64,000 bases of DNA. Source: Lepidostoma basale (lineage: Eukaryota; Arthropoda; Insecta; Trichoptera; Lepidostomatidae). Made by a program: the position numbers and the translations under genes. The notes under the pieces are model-generated. The model ran no database searches. It was not told the origin of the DNA and saw nothing but the letters and a program-made list of their open reading frames with translations. Below, in pieces: positions 18,900 to 29,990 of this stretch (position 1 is its first letter; every line of letters starts with the position of its first letter). The stretch is taken from assembly GCA_022606425.2 (NCBI GenBank), contig JAHDVF020000211.1:558001-622000 (forward strand), given 5' to 3'.

Positions 18900-19475
18900 A
18901 TCGCTGATGAACTGCTCTATGACCCATATCGTGCTGCTTTTTATGAAGGCGTTTAATTTGTAATGGAATTCCTATTTCATTTTCAAATTTCGAATATTAT
19001 TCGGATTTTGATTAAATTAGATTTTTTATCGCTTGCTTTGTTGTTTATCGTCCAATATTAAGACTTTAAGCTATGTTTATGAATAAATTTCAAAAATATT
19101 GAAATCGTTTAGATCATTTAACGCCACCCTATACTATCATATGACTACCCATTATCTTTGTTTAAATTTAACTTGAGAATTGAACACTATTTTTTATTCA
19201 CTGTTTTTGGTATTACCCATTCTCTAAATCAACAGTGTTTAATAAATCTGATAGATTACAGGTATACTAATGTACACGCGCTATTGTACTTTGAAACTTG
19301 AAAACAATTATTGAGAATTTGTTTATCATCATTGACAATCATATTTTGATCTTCCATATTGATTATGATGGAGTTATTAAGGTTGGGTTATATGCTAATT
19401 TGTTCAATTAAAGAGTGTCATATCTACATAATTAATGGAAGAATATGTTTGTTGTGTACATTACTAATTATTTGG
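18900..19475. other. AT-rich spacer
   Basis: Nothing recognised. Confidence 0.4.
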
Positions 19476-19828
<353 letters not shown>

Positions 19829-20105
19829 CTTCTTTCGGTGCCATGTCAGGTCCCCGTTGTCGATCACTTCAGCAAAGGCATATCTATCCTGCGCCACTTG
19901 AAACAGGTTCTGAACACTTGTTATTCCTGTCCACTCTTTGATGTTCCGCAGCCAGAACAGCTGCCTTCTACCAACTCCCCGACGTCCGTCCACTTTACCC
20001 ATTAATATCAGTCGAAGGATGTGGTATTTTTCTCCCCTTAACACATCACCCAAATAGGAGACCTTTCTAATTTTCACACTCAGCAGCTCTCTATTATCTA
20101 TAACT
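19829..20105 (-). pseudogene. LINE-B C-terminus
   Basis: The minus-strand frame is good: [68 protein letters not shown] then LTWHRKK. This is the basic, Trp-rich tail after the RT domain of an endonuclease/RT-type LINE. Its 3' end (ACCGAAAGAAGAATATATA) runs straight into the TA array. Confidence 0.85.
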
Positions 20106-20109
20106 CTCT

Positions 20110-20930
20110 CTTAGAATTAAAACTTATTACGATTGTACAGTAAACCAAGTTTCCAAAGGGTAGAAAATCTTTACTTCCGTGAATATTACGCGGGTTGCAA
20201 CTAGTATGTATTTAAAGTTGCAATAAGAGAGATATCCCAAAACTTGATAAACACCCATTGCAAGTTTAAATAGCTTACGCAATTTAGGGAAAGCTATTAT
20301 GAAGTAACACTGTACTTTTCCTATACAAAATAATGAACAATCATTACATTTTTAGTATGAGCTACCCGACGCATTCTTCCAATCAAGAATAAAATGGCGC
20401 TACCTTGCGTAATATTACCACAGGGACACGACATTATAGTTAATTAGCATCTTATGCAATAGGGTGAAATTGTGAATAGCCAACGTACTTTTCCGCTATG
20501 AGATTCCACATTAGGAATGTTGCCAGACCCCTTCACGGTCAATAGCGTCTATTTTGTATCAATTTGTCTACTGAACAATTAACGTTTGATAATACGCATC
20601 CATTAATAGATGTTGTAAACATCTCAGGTGAAGGCCCCTAGACGCGTGCAGAGCTAGGTCAATTGTATAATAAAAACGCCTAATAATAATCTTTCATATA
20701 TGGCTACAAGTAAGAATATACGAACAGCTTAACAACTCGTGCAGAAATATAGCTCTGTAATTCAGATCAGCCCACACATACACGTATCATACACGTAATG
20801 CTATCTCGACTTTATCTCGATCCTTGGTCCAACGGCCTCGATACGAACAGGATTTTAATGGGGCAGGGCGTCCCGGCTATACGTGGCCAATCCAAACCTT
20901 GACGTTATCTCTCGAAGTGTAAATTTTATG
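20110..20930. other. Low-repeat stretch, nothing identified
   Basis: No match to other parts of the window. The part 20780-20910 is moderately GC-rich without an open frame. It is a candidate for unique sequence. Confidence 0.4.
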
Positions 20931-20937
20931 TTTGTTT

Positions 20938-21090
20938 AACGTGAGGAGTCGGAGAAATCGACGTCCGTGCATGACACGAAGTATGAATATTGACGATGCG
21001 AGAGCTATGTCAAGAAAAATCAGTGTCGCGGTCTATTCTTTCCCTTAAGAGAGACTGCGCGATGGTTATTTAGTTAGTTAAGTTTATTAA
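20938..21090 (+). pseudogene. LINE-A 3' end, degenerate
   Basis: From GTGAGGAGTCGGAGAAATCG (20941) to GAGACTGCGCGATGGTTATT with a short GTTAGTTAAG tail; 12-15 bp are missing in the SAYPFG region. Confidence 0.7.
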
Positions 21091-21169
21091 CAAGCTTATT
21101 TAAAAATTATTATATCAAAATATGAATCTCTTTAACTCTCATACATTGTGATATTTTTTTTTTTACAAA

Positions 21170-21775
21170 TGCTTCTTCTTCTTCTTCCTCTTAGTTTCGG
21201 TCTTATGACCTGTTTGTGACGGTGGGCTGTCCTGGGATGATGATGTCCAGCCATCTCTCCATCTCTTTGGCGACCTTCCTTGTAATCTCTTGCTGCTTGG
21301 GTTTTCATCTTTAACAATTTTTGCAATTCTTGTATTCTCCATGCGGGCCACGTGGTCTCTCCAAAAGCGCTTTTTGCTTCTTCCCCATACACTACATATG
21401 TCCTCAACACCACAGACTGATCTTATCGTTTCATTTCTGATCCGATCTCCAAGGGTTTTGCCTGCGATAGAGTGTAGGGTTCGCATTTCTGCTACTCTAA
21501 GAAGGTTCTTAGTTCTATTGGTATCGACTCTGACCTCTATGGAAATACGTCATGATGGGGCGAACACATGCCTTGTATATCTTGACTTTACTTTCGGTTA
21601 GCATGTATTTGTTCGTCCATGTGGTGTCGCGAAAGCAGCCAGCCACGGTTGTCGCTTTGTTGGTTTGTGCTTGCACCTCGTCATATAGGTCACTGTAGCT
21701 ACCGATCTCTATGCCTAGGTAAGTGAATCGCATGACTTGCTCAATAGGTGTGTTATCGATGATCAGTTTACATGA
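21170..21775 (-). pseudogene. LINE-E RT C-terminus
   Basis: Minus strand: QVMRFTYLGIEIGSYSDLYD, ...TESKVKIYKACVRPIMTY, LRRVAEMRTLHSIAGKTLGD, RIRNETIRSVCGVEDI, FWRDHVARM and RSPKRWRDGWTSSSQ, ending in AAGAAGAAGAAG (21171-21190). This is the thumb and C-terminal part of a non-LTR polymerase, disrupted by a frameshift near 21500-21530. The N-terminal RT domain is absent. Confidence 0.85.
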
Positions 21776-21777
21776 CC

Positions 21778-22115
21778 TAAACTAACTAACTAACCAACAT
21801 GCCATCTCAACGAAGAGGTAGGCAGAAATAATGGACCACCGTTCTTTCCTGGTATACTTCTCTCGCTTCCTCAACATCACACATCGTGTCGTGCGCTCAC
21901 TATGACTTCTCTGACTCTTCACATAACCGACATTTAATATTTGATTGATTTTTACGTACTACATTTTTCACGGTATTTATCTATATCTTGTTCCTTTTAC
22001 ATCGTTAACATATACTTTATTGTCGTTATTTTTTGTAGTCATTATTTCCACGTGTCCAAACCAATTTAACGATCCTTTCATTCATTTGTTCGTAACATAT
22101 TCATTCCCTTCTTAT
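21778..22115 (-). pseudogene. LINE-A 3' part
   Basis: The tail CTAACTAACTAACC (21782-21796) is at the left, then the complement of the ETA-stop end, CMTR region and RGRPRKTW (very degenerate, 21950-22000) up to the FGHVE stretch near 22060. Confidence 0.75.
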
Positions 22116-22308
22116 ATTTGTATTCAGTGTGTACCGATGTTCCATATTTTTAGTAAACAGTTACTCATTCTAGGAATTGAAGGTCAATCCAAGGCCACGT
22201 CAGATATTAACCGATATTTTTTTTCCATCACAACTGGTTATGTGGACAGTCATTACTAAGATGCAAAATAATTACGAAAAATTACTGGACCACAAAACAT
22301 ATCAGCAT

Positions 22309-22548
22309 CAGTGGCGGTACTCCCATAGAAGCCCGGCTTGCGTTTGAAATTTTGAATCAAAACCTCTTCTGGCTTGCAGAGGTTCAGCTCTTGTGGCTAT
22401 TCCTCTTACGTCTGGTGGGAACATTGTTGGAAGGTGATTTGGTGAGTTGTTGGTTAATGCAGGGACATTATTACTTAGATTTGGGGTTATGATTCAAAAT
22501 TTCTGACGCAAGCCGGGTTTCTGGGCTTCTATGGGAGTACCGCCACTG
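22309..22548. mobile_element. hAT-type MITE with 8-bp target duplication
   Basis: 240 bp with inverted ends CAGTGGCGGTACTCCCATAG extending to about 50 imperfect bp, starting with CAGTGGCGG as hAT elements often do. Exact 8-bp duplications ATCAGCAT flank it (22301-22308 and 22549-22556). No coding capacity. Confidence 0.9.
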
Positions 22549-22599
22549 ATCAGCATGTGTCCATATTCAGAAATCTTACATAGACCACATGATTTAACA

Positions 22600-22890
22600 C
22601 CTAGGTTCTCAAAGTGGGCGATAATGCCCCCTTGTGGGCGTTTAAGACTTTCAGGGGGGCAGTAGAAGACCTAGAAAAAATAAAGAGCTTGAGCAGATAA
22701 AAAAATATAGTAGTAATAAAAAGACAAAAAAACACGCTAATCACTTAGGTACTAATAAAGCAAATTAAACTTAAATATTGGTTTATTTTGTTATTGTATG
22801 AATTCTTATCATTTTCCCTTTTTTGGAATAACTTTTGTGGGAGGGGGGCGTTGAACGTTTATTTTTCTTGTAAAGGGGGCGGCGGTCCAG
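22600..22890. mobile_element. Non-autonomous element related to the one at 46.2-46.9 kb
   Basis: It begins CCTAGGTTCTCAAAGTGGGC and contains GGGGGCAGTAGAAGACC, CACGCTAATCACTTAGGTAC and GTTATTGTATGAATTC, in the same order (inverted) as the element at 46221-46868. The right end near 22880 (GGCGGTCCAG) is diverged. Its tip and size fit a hAT-like MITE. Confidence 0.65.
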
Positions 22891-22994
22891 AAAAAAACTT
22901 CGAAATTGGATGTTTGGAATTCGATTAAATTTCTCGTCTTCTGTCATCTGGCATATAATTGAAATTGATTTCAGTGTGTGTATTTTATAAAACC

Positions 22995-23640
22995 CTTATG
23001 TATGGAAGTGAAGCTTGGAGTTAACAGAAGAAAGATCAAAGTAGGAAAAATGCCGTAGAAATGTGATAACTAAGTAGAATGTGCGGAATAACAATGTATA
23101 ATAGAATACTAGACGAAGGAGTATGAAAGGAAGGTAAGGCGGATGAATGCGTGAATGAATAAATAAAATTAAGAAAGGGTCAACCAAGATGATTTGATTA
23201 AAAAGATATTCATAAGTAGTGTGAAGCAATTGAAGCAAGTGAAGGCACGCAAGACTTTGAAGCAAAGCGCAGAGACGACGTCGCAGAGATGAGGAGAAGG
23301 AAAAGTAGAGACCACTGGGAGACGGTGACGGCTTCATTACGAGCGCCTTCCCCTGCCCCAGATGCCCCAGTATATGTGGGTCCAGGATCGGGCTCTTTAG
23401 CCACATGCGGACCCACAACCGTGAAGGACAGTCTTTCTTGGACACAATGGACAGTCGAAGATGATTATGATGAAGCAATAAGAACTCTAAGAAGGTCAAG
23501 AAAACCTTACATGAATGATGGCCATGTTTGAAGTCGGAATCCATCAACATAGGCATAGTGTATGAATGTAGAAGAGATATGTCGGGATAGAACAGTGTGG
23601 CGGTCCACCCTCTCTGCCTACCCGTCCGGAGAAACAAAAT
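22995..23640 (+). pseudogene. LINE-A fragment, interrupted
   Basis: It begins LMYGSEAWS (23000), continues with a heavily mutated RT end, is interrupted at about 23215-23480 by LINE-C sequence, then resumes with RSRKTLHE-like codons and ends at SAYPSGET near 23636. No GTTA tail remains. Confidence 0.75.
23220..23475 (+). pseudogene. LINE-C 3' end inside LINE-A
   Basis: Reads KTFEAKRRDDVAEMRRRK, then in another frame PCPRCPSICGSRIGLFSHMR-like codons: two Cys and a SHMRTH His pair form a C-terminal C2H2 finger. It ends in GAAGATGATTATGATGA. In this LINE type the finger follows the WE-A-DR-WR stretch. Confidence 0.75.
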
Positions 23641-23944
23641 TATGTTATAAGCGGTTATTTTTAGTCATTTTGCAAATTTTGGTACCGATAAAAAAACTTT
23701 AATTGAAGTCCCGCAAGGACCTATACTACGGCCACCCTGGAAGGAGCCTTGCTTGGTGCTTAGGGATACGCTGCAAGCAAACTAGTTAACCATTTTACGG
23801 CGTATAATCGCAATGGCTACATTACATGCTTCATGCCACGCTACGTGACTCAAAGTGAAAAAAAAAACTTATCACCTAACATTGCACTAAGCGAATAACT
23901 TTACGGCTTTAGCCTTAAAGTTTTTTCGCCAATGGATGATGTTA
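23641..23944. other. Spacer
   Basis: No supported feature. CGCAATGGCTACATTACATG and neighbouring sequence look unique. Confidence 0.4.
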
Positions 23945-24245
23945 TTATTATTTTGTTGAAAAGCGCTTCACATTATAACAGCGCGAGCCAAATCGATGTA
24001 AAGGGTGAAAAAACGAACATCAAAGGTAATGTACATAGAACCATATGCCAATTATCTCCTTGTTGCCCTACCGTAAGGGCATTCGCGAATTCGCTATAAT
24101 TGCATCCAAATGGTCTATCTCTTTTGCTACCTCATTTAAAAGACGAATCGCTTTCAATACAGGAGAACTTCGAATGGCCTCTGTGCGGTAATTTGGGGCA
24201 TAAATAAGATATGCTCCCTTGCGAACGTATGGGGAACGTATAGAT
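23945..24245 (-). pseudogene. LINE-K 3' end, donor of a SINE-1 tail
   Basis: The minus-strand frame reads RKGAYLIYAPNYRTEAIRSS, PVLKAIRLLNEVAKEIDHLD, AIIANSRMPLR and stop, alignable by eye with the LPAARTNLP...ISLLNAVSSEIDVF end of LINE-J. After the stop the 3' UTR contains TTTACATCGATTTGGCTCGC and a GTTATAATGTGAAGCG-like stretch, then an (ATT)n end at 23940-23955. The same ending is attached to SINE-1 heads at 2.6 and 44.5 kb. Confidence 0.7.
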
Positions 24246-24489
24246 TTAGTTCACTCGGTTATATCGTCAAAACCACGTAATCAAGGCCAATGCATAATGT
24301 CTGTAATCAGATAAATCGAAATAAACATTTGGATTTGTATTGGCAATCGATTTCTGCGCAAATGATCTCGCGATAATCAAACTTACCGGCCTCTAAATAA
24401 TAATAACGTGAAGTCGCATAGCATTTAAATAATAAATGTTACTATTACAAATCAAGTTGATACATAATCTTTTAATATTATTATCACCA

Positions 24490-25095
24490 TTGATGTCCTC
24501 CCACTTGCGGTCATGCCATTTGCGGTCGAAACAATTTTTGGACCCACTTGCGGTCAATAAATATGATAAAATGCAAATAACGTCAGGGTTTATCTTACTT
24601 GCGGTCAAGAAAATAACTTTATAAATCGATAATTCATATTTCTGATCAAATCATCAGGTAGAAAAAAATAATGGTCGAATAGCTCTCCATGCTAGTTTTC
24701 TTTATTGCGTAGGTAGGTGTTTTTTTTACGATTATTTTTTCACGTATTGGCTAGAACACTCAAGTATCACCAAAGAAATTTGGAACTGTTATGGTAAGAA
24801 ACACAGAACGAACAACGCCGTAGAAGGTTGGGTTAGGTTAGGTTAGATCCTGGAAAATCCCAATGTCACAAGAGATTCAAACAAATGTCTAAAATCCATA
24901 GCTTATATTCAAAAACTTGAATAAATAATTAGATATGTAGGTAAAATATTATAACTTGAATTATAAAAACTTAATGCACTTTATATGTATTTTAAATAAA
25001 CGTATTAGAAATTATTCAATTTTCTTTGACCGCAAGTGAGGTCACTCCTCACATTATTTTCTTTTAATAATATCGATTGACCGCAAACGGAACTA
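24490..25095. mobile_element. Putative element with inverted subterminal CACTTGCGGTC repeats
   Basis: The motif (C)ACTTGCGGTC occurs at 24502, 24545 and 24597, with a variant TTTGCGGTC at 24519. The other side carries it inverted at 25028-25038 (GACCGCAAGTG) and as GACCGCAAAC at 25079. Arrays of one motif facing inwards from both ends are typical of transposase-binding subterminal repeats. The ends and target duplication are not clear. The interior has no gene. Confidence 0.5.
24826..24846 (+). repeat. Short telomere-like (TTAGG)n run
   Basis: GGTTGGGTTAGGTTAGGTTA: about three TTAGG units. It lies inside the CACTTGCGGTC element. Confidence 0.8.
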
Positions 25096-25130
25096 TTTCG
25101 TTTATACTGACTTACATTAACTTAACATGT

Positions 25131-25369
25131 CGACCTTAGTGGCAGAGTGGTAAGAGCTCTGACTCCCATACCGAAGGTCCCGGGTTCGATTCCCGGCGAT
25201 GGCAGTGTGATTGTCACAATGTCTTTGGTCTGGTGTGAATTCACATGACAATGAAATTGCGATAGATTGGCTAGCTATCACATACCATGAGAATTTTTAA
25301 TATAATTGCTAAAACTAATGTGTATACAGTAATTGGGTTCAAACGACCTGTTGTATACAAAAAAAATAA
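25131..25369 (+). mobile_element. SINE-1, full length
   Basis: A box TGGCAGAGTGG (25142-25152), B box GGTTCGATTCC (25181-25191), body GTGTGATTGTCACA, then GATTGGCTAGCTATCAC, tail TTGGGTTCAAACGACCTGTT and poly-A. It is one of the most complete copies. Confidence 0.93.
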
Positions 25370-25414
25370 CATTAACATTTACTATGGGTTTCATTAACTT
25401 TGGGCTGATATTGA

Positions 25415-25600
25415 CAGTGAATGCTGGGAAAAGACTGCAGAAGATAGAACTAGAAGGAGAATACTTCGAAGCACAGTGTAGCGACGACGCCTCGGAGCAG
25501 AAGAAAGAAGAGACCATCGGGAGACGGTGGCGGTTCCACTGCCAACGTCTTCCCCTGTTCTAGATGCTCCAGAGTGTGGGTTTAGTATTGGACTCTTTTT
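25415..25600 (+). pseudogene. LINE-C 3' end
   Basis: NAGKRLQKIELEGEYFEAQC, DDASEQKKEETIGR, then finger remnants. The WE-TAEDR stretch known from the 52-kb copy is mutated. Confidence 0.7.
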
Positions 25601-25853
25601 CCCCCCTAATTGTTTTCTTTATTATTATCTTTGCTGTTGTTTAGCTCACGGATAGTTTAATTTATTTCTTTGTTTACTTAAATCTGTCATGTACAGAAAA
25701 AAGTGTACAGAGCTGACATAGTCAAGATTTGTTGTCTATTGGCTATCTCAGAAAACCTCAGGCGGCATTCAGATTTGAGGTATGTCTATTGGGAAAATAA
25801 AAAGCTCTTGAAAAAAGGTTTATAATGTAAAAATAATTGTATTCCCTTAATAT

Positions 25854-26083
25854 CGACGCCCTTTGTGACAGAGTGGCAATAGCTGTGACTGTCACATCGA
25901 CGGCCCCGGGTTTGATTCCCGCCGACGACATTGGGAAAAAAAATCTCACCCTGGCTTTGGTCTGGTAGATTACATGTGACAATAAAAATGGCAATAGACT
26001 ATCTAACACATGTCATGAAAATCAAAAGCTTAAAATTTTACATAATATTTGGATTCAAATAACCAGTTGTATACAAAAAGGTG
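25854..26083 (+). mobile_element. SINE-1, diverged
   Basis: The A box (GACAGAGTGG) and B box (GGTTTGATTCC, one change) are recognisable; the tail GGATTCAAATAACCAGTTGT is also mutated, so this copy is older than the one at 25.1 kb. Confidence 0.85.
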
Positions 26084-26164
26084 GAAAGAAACAGGAAACT
26101 ACCACATTAAAACGCCCAAATGGCATCCCAAGAACCAGTATAGTGGTTAATAAACTTTGGCGCA

Positions 26165-26460
26165 ATCCAGTGATATGATAAAGATATTTAAAATATTATA
26201 AAATTGTTAACAAATATGATCAGTTTTGACAGATGTTATAAAGATTTATTAAATCATATTTGTAAACAATTTTATATTATAATATTTCAAATATCTTATA
26301 TTGTTATAACATCTGTCAAAACTGATCATATTTGTAAACAATTTTATAATATTTTAAACATCTTTATAATATCACTGAGGAAGTACCGGGTTGTCTGAAA
26401 CATATCTAATATTTCTTTTTTTTAAGTTAGTGTGCATATACAAAGTATATAAAAAAGAAG
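26165..26460. mobile_element. HH-a foldback with rearranged arms
   Basis: It contains the CAAATATGATCAGTTTTGAC and GTCAAAACTGATCATATTTG blocks several times, then the right-arm motif at 26368-26413 (AATATCA, CTGAGGA, A, GTACCGGGTTGTC, TGAAAC, ATATC, TAATATT) with four changes, and the outer end CATATACAAAGTATAT. Confidence 0.7.
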
Positions 26461-26564
26461 AAGACGAATAAACCATACAAAGTACCACACAAAGTATGAT
26501 GAACAAAGAAGAAATAAAAAATTGTAGTTTGAAACTATCGGGATAATGAAATTCATTTCATATG

Positions 26565-26627
26565 CTTCTTCTTCTTAAAGTGTCCTGTCAGGTCCCCCCG
26601 ACGTTGGCAATCACTCTGGTAAACTCT
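26565..26627 (-). pseudogene. LINE-B 3' tip
   Basis: CTTCTTCTTCTTAAAGTGTC and CTGTCAGGTCCCCCCGACGT, GGCAATCACTCTGG: the last 20 codons and AAG tail of LINE-B on the minus strand. Confidence 0.65.
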
Positions 26628-26789
26628 TCATATGCTTAGTATCCTTAATTTATCGATGATGCTTGTAGCCATCGTCAGTTGAGTTTTCATTTCTAAAGAT
26701 AGCTGGAACGTCGTCAAGGAGGAACGACCTATTCAAGTTGTCTTTTTCCAGCTTCCATTTATCGCTGACAAGCATCGGACAGTGCAGAA

Positions 26790-26850
26790 GAATGCATTAG
26801 CATATGAGAACCCACATTCGTGAAAGACAGCCGATATGATGATGACATTA
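26790..26850 (+). pseudogene. LINE-C finger remnant
   Basis: Encodes a HMRTHIRERQP-like piece of the C-terminal finger and the GATGATGATGA 3' end; upstream sequence is unassignable. Confidence 0.5.
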
Positions 26851-26859
26851 ACTTAGTCC

Positions 26860-27255
26860 AACAATAAATTATGAAATGAATTAAATTGAATCAATTGATG
26901 TATTGTGAAAAACTGTTTTCTAAAACAAATTTCCTAAACTTCACACAAGACTGGCTATTGTTGCAACCTTGGAGTAAATCACGAATGAATTTTTTTCATC
27001 ATAATTAGTCGCTGCCCGTCGAAACATAATGTACTTTTTAATGTATTCAATCAATGGAAAATGTTTAAATAATTGTTGTGTTTTGTGTGTGTTACAACCA
27101 ACACATCCGGGGTACATTGTCATAAGTGCCGACTGTCAATACGTGTTTCATCGCAACTTCTATACAATGGTATACCTTCCTCTTGCTAAATGTGTCGAGC
27201 AATCAAAATAATTTCAATTTTAATTCTCTTCTTATTCTTAGTGTAGGCCTAGTGG
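26860..27255. other. Spacer
   Basis: No feature supported. Confidence 0.4.
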
Positions 27256-27259
27256 CCTG

Positions 27260-27715
27260 TTTCTTAAGAGGAATTGGCATCCTGCGAAGTCGACTCCCAG
27301 CTGTCGATCCATGGTGGTGGAGAGGGTGCAGAAAAAATTTCTGCGATACCTCTATCTTAGGGAGTATGGATATTACCCGTGGCTCTTTCCGACTGATTTC
27401 TTGCTAGGGATGCTAGGCTACCAGTCACTCGAGAGAAGACGAGACATTCACTAGGGTGTTCATTTCTTTCGACTGATAGGCGATTGTATACACAACTCAG
27501 AAATCCTGAGTGATGTACGTCTGTTCGTCCCTGATAATTATCTTCGACAAAGGGGCCATAGATTGTTTTATCTCCCACGATGCAGAACCAACCTGCCGAT
27601 GGTTATGCCGGTAGGTAGAGCAATATCTTTGTTTAATCGTATCACCTCGGAGTTTGACGTATTTTGTGATAGTTTGGCTTATCTGAGGGAAGTACTATAT
27701 TTATTATAATTGTAT
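27260..27715 (+). pseudogene. LINE-J C-terminus
   Basis: VEVRVQKKF-like start, LRYLYLREYGYYPWLFPTDF, LLGMLGYQSLERRRD, stop in frame, FFRLIGDCIHNSEILSDVRL, FVPDNYLRQRGHRLFYLPRC, RTNLPMVMPVGRAISLFNRI and a stop near 27705. It aligns along its length with the minus-strand copy at 15.5-16.1 kb. One in-frame stop or frameshift near 27450 inactivates it. The UTR continues to about 27870. Confidence 0.85.
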
Positions 27716-27879
27716 GGTATATTTATTTTATTAATTTGTCATGCATCTTATATGTTTCTCGCTCTTTTTATTAATTTATAATGTATTACTTATTATTGTG
27801 TATCTCTAACTTGTATCTTTAGTGTATTGGAAAAAAATCTGTAATGCTTTAGGTATATTTAAAATAAATAAATGTAATA

Positions 27880-28310
27880 AATGAAATCTCTTTGGTGATC
27901 TGCCCGGGGGTCGTCTACCATGGGGCTGGCAGTGCAACACAATGAAGGGGTGTCTAGATGGATCCATTCTCCCCACGTGTACATACCAGTATCTTTTCCT
28001 TTGCCTTCCCCACCTAAAGACATCCTCGCCCTCGCATATCTCTCTTATCCGTGTATTCCTCTCTTGCAGTGTCTTGCCAGATTTATTTCTGAGCGTCTTC
28101 ATTTCTGACATTCTGAGCGGGTTTTTTGTAATTGTGGTGTCCGCCCTGCACTCGATCCTATATGTCATGACAGGTCGCACACAAGTCTTATAAATTCTCA
28201 CTTTGCTGCTGATCTTCATGTCAGGGTTTTTCCAAATTCAATTCTTCAAGCATCCTGAAATGATCGCCGCCTTGTTTACTTGCTCCATCACTTCTCACGG
28301 TAGATCCGTT
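27880..28310 (-). pseudogene. LINE-E RT C-terminus
   Basis: Minus strand: SSKVRIYKTCVRPVMTYRIE, MKTLRNKSGKTLQERNTRIR, EICEGEDVFRWGRQRKRYWY, VHVGRMD, RRPPGRSPKRF. Frame kept for about 110 codons, then lost. Confidence 0.8.
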
Positions 28311-28379
28311 TTCCCACACACACACTCATTTTTCATTAACAGAACAATAACTGATTTATTTTTAATATTTCATTAAATT

Positions 28380-28458
28380 TTTAATATTACAATATAATAG
28401 CTAAAAAAAAAACAAATACAGTAATTGGGTTCAAACGACCTGTTGTTTACAAAAAAAG
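28380..28458 (+). mobile_element. SINE-1 3' tail only
   Basis: ATATAATAGCTAAAAA, then AATTGGGTTCAAACGACCTG and TTGTTTAC-A(n): a very short 5'-truncated copy. Confidence 0.7.
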
Positions 28459-28459
28459 T

Positions 28460-28884
28460 TTCGATTTTGACACAACCTTTTTCGATTTTTAAATTTAAAC
28501 AATGAATTAATCAGGCTGAAACAGAATCGTCACTTATATATTAAAACATAGGTGGAGATAAGTCTAATCTAACGAAAAATATTGTATTACATCCAGAATA
28601 TTTCTTTAAAAAAATATGTAAAGTGCTGTGAAAATATGAATTGAACACAATTTTTTAAAGTATTTTGTATATGAAACTAAAAATTTGAAAATCGGATTTT
28701 ATTTTTTTAATTCAGCATTATCAATAATTTATAAATAAGAACAGTTATTTCATTCATTGATTTAGATTTCATTCGTTAATATTATTTACTGACGAAGCGT
28801 ATAGCTTATATATATAAATTCAACTTATATTATTCAATGTCAACAATTTTAAAGAGTAAATTAAATTTGATATTGATGAAAACG
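28460..28884. other. AT-rich spacer
   Basis: Nothing recognised. Confidence 0.4.
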
Positions 28885-29000
28885 TAAATTTTCTGTTGTA
28901 TTTTATGGTAGGAACGTGTAACGCCTTGCTAAGGCATTATCAGTGTTGATCTATTCATATTATATGTCCTAGCACGGCGATACATGTCACTTTATAAAAA
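28885..29000. mobile_element. HH-g foldback, decayed
   Basis: GTAAATTTTCTG, TTTTATGGTAGGAACGTGTA, GCTAAGGCATTATCA and the opposite GTCCTAGCACGGCGATACAT remain. Confidence 0.55.
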
Positions 29001-29799
29001 CACACGTTAATCGATTATTCCGACTTTGAACATGGCCATATTCAATTAATTTATATATTTGGTTATTCCGTGTTTTCCTGGACCTTATTTACTCTCTTAA
29101 TATTCACACTACTTGTATATATATTTTTTTATCTATTCGTTCTATAAATCCAGATAATCGCATTGCTCGGTTTCACCAATATTTCATATTTAATAAAGAG
29201 TTTGTGGCATTTTTTAAGAAAATTAATTTAACAATTTCTTGATGTTCATTGCAAACAATGAAAAAATTAACTTTATTCCATCAGTTCTAATCAATCTCGC
29301 CAACTCGCTATTCTCTTCTTTTTCTAGGATAGGATGCCTTTCTGAATACGCCGAACTTAACTTAACAAGTGTATTAATAAATATGTTTATATTAAAGATT
29401 TTTTCTGCATTATCAACCGATCACCAAGATCGCCATCGATTGAACTTACATATATGAAAGCATGTTACGAGTAATAAAAGCCTCGTATTTTTAATGCACT
29501 CACACATATTACATTGGGATTATTTTTAAAAATAGTGAGACCATTTTTTATTAGAATTTATTCCGCATTATTGTTAATACCCGGACATGGGCGGTATTAA
29601 AACTACTTGACAACAGATAAAAGCAGAGGTTATATGATAATAAATCAAAGTACAGTGACATAATAATTATAATTTCTGAATATACTCGTATACACAGATA
29701 CAAACAATATTTTAAATCACCATATTGCATCACCAATGATGAGCATTTAGAAGCAAACTCTTTTATTGAAATTTGCCTAAAATAATGTTATTAAAACAC
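29001..29799. other. AT-rich spacer
   Basis: No coding or repeat signal beyond A/T-rich DNA; short frames (29239-29457 plus, 29551-29736 minus) have no recognisable domain. Confidence 0.4.
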
Positions 29800-29874
29800 G
29801 TTTGACAAGTTAATTTTTACTGTTAAAATTTAAAACACTTATAATATCACAATTTCTTTTTATTCACTGAGAGT

Positions 29875-29922
29875 GTCGCAACAGCTGATTCGCCAACCGA
29901 TGTTGGCATCATCAAGTGTTAC
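29875..29922 (-). ncRNA. Hammerhead-ribozyme-like motif (HH-b, left arm)
   Basis: Minus strand: GTAACAC, TTGATGA, extra T, GCCAAC-ATCG-GTTGGC (perfect 6-bp stem II), GAAT for GAAA, CAGCTG palindrome, TTGCGAC. Two core positions are changed (C3 to T, A15.1 to T). Confidence 0.45.
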
Positions 29923-29942
29923 AATAAACTAGACAGTTTATT

Positions 29943-29990
29943 GTAACACTTGATGATGCCAACATCGGTTGGCGAAACAGCTGTCACGAC
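29943..29990 (+). ncRNA. Hammerhead-ribozyme-like motif (HH-b, right arm)
   Basis: GTAACAC, TTGATGA, T, GCCAAC-ATCG-GTTGGC, GAAA, ACAGCTGT palindrome, C, ACGAC. Only C3 departs from the invariant hammerhead core; stem II is perfect and the GUC triplet is present. Confidence 0.5.

Noticed and set aside
25131..25205. tRNA gene (A and B boxes)
   Set aside because: Acceptor and anticodon stems do not pair, and the same body and tail recur in about 14 copies, so it is a SINE head.
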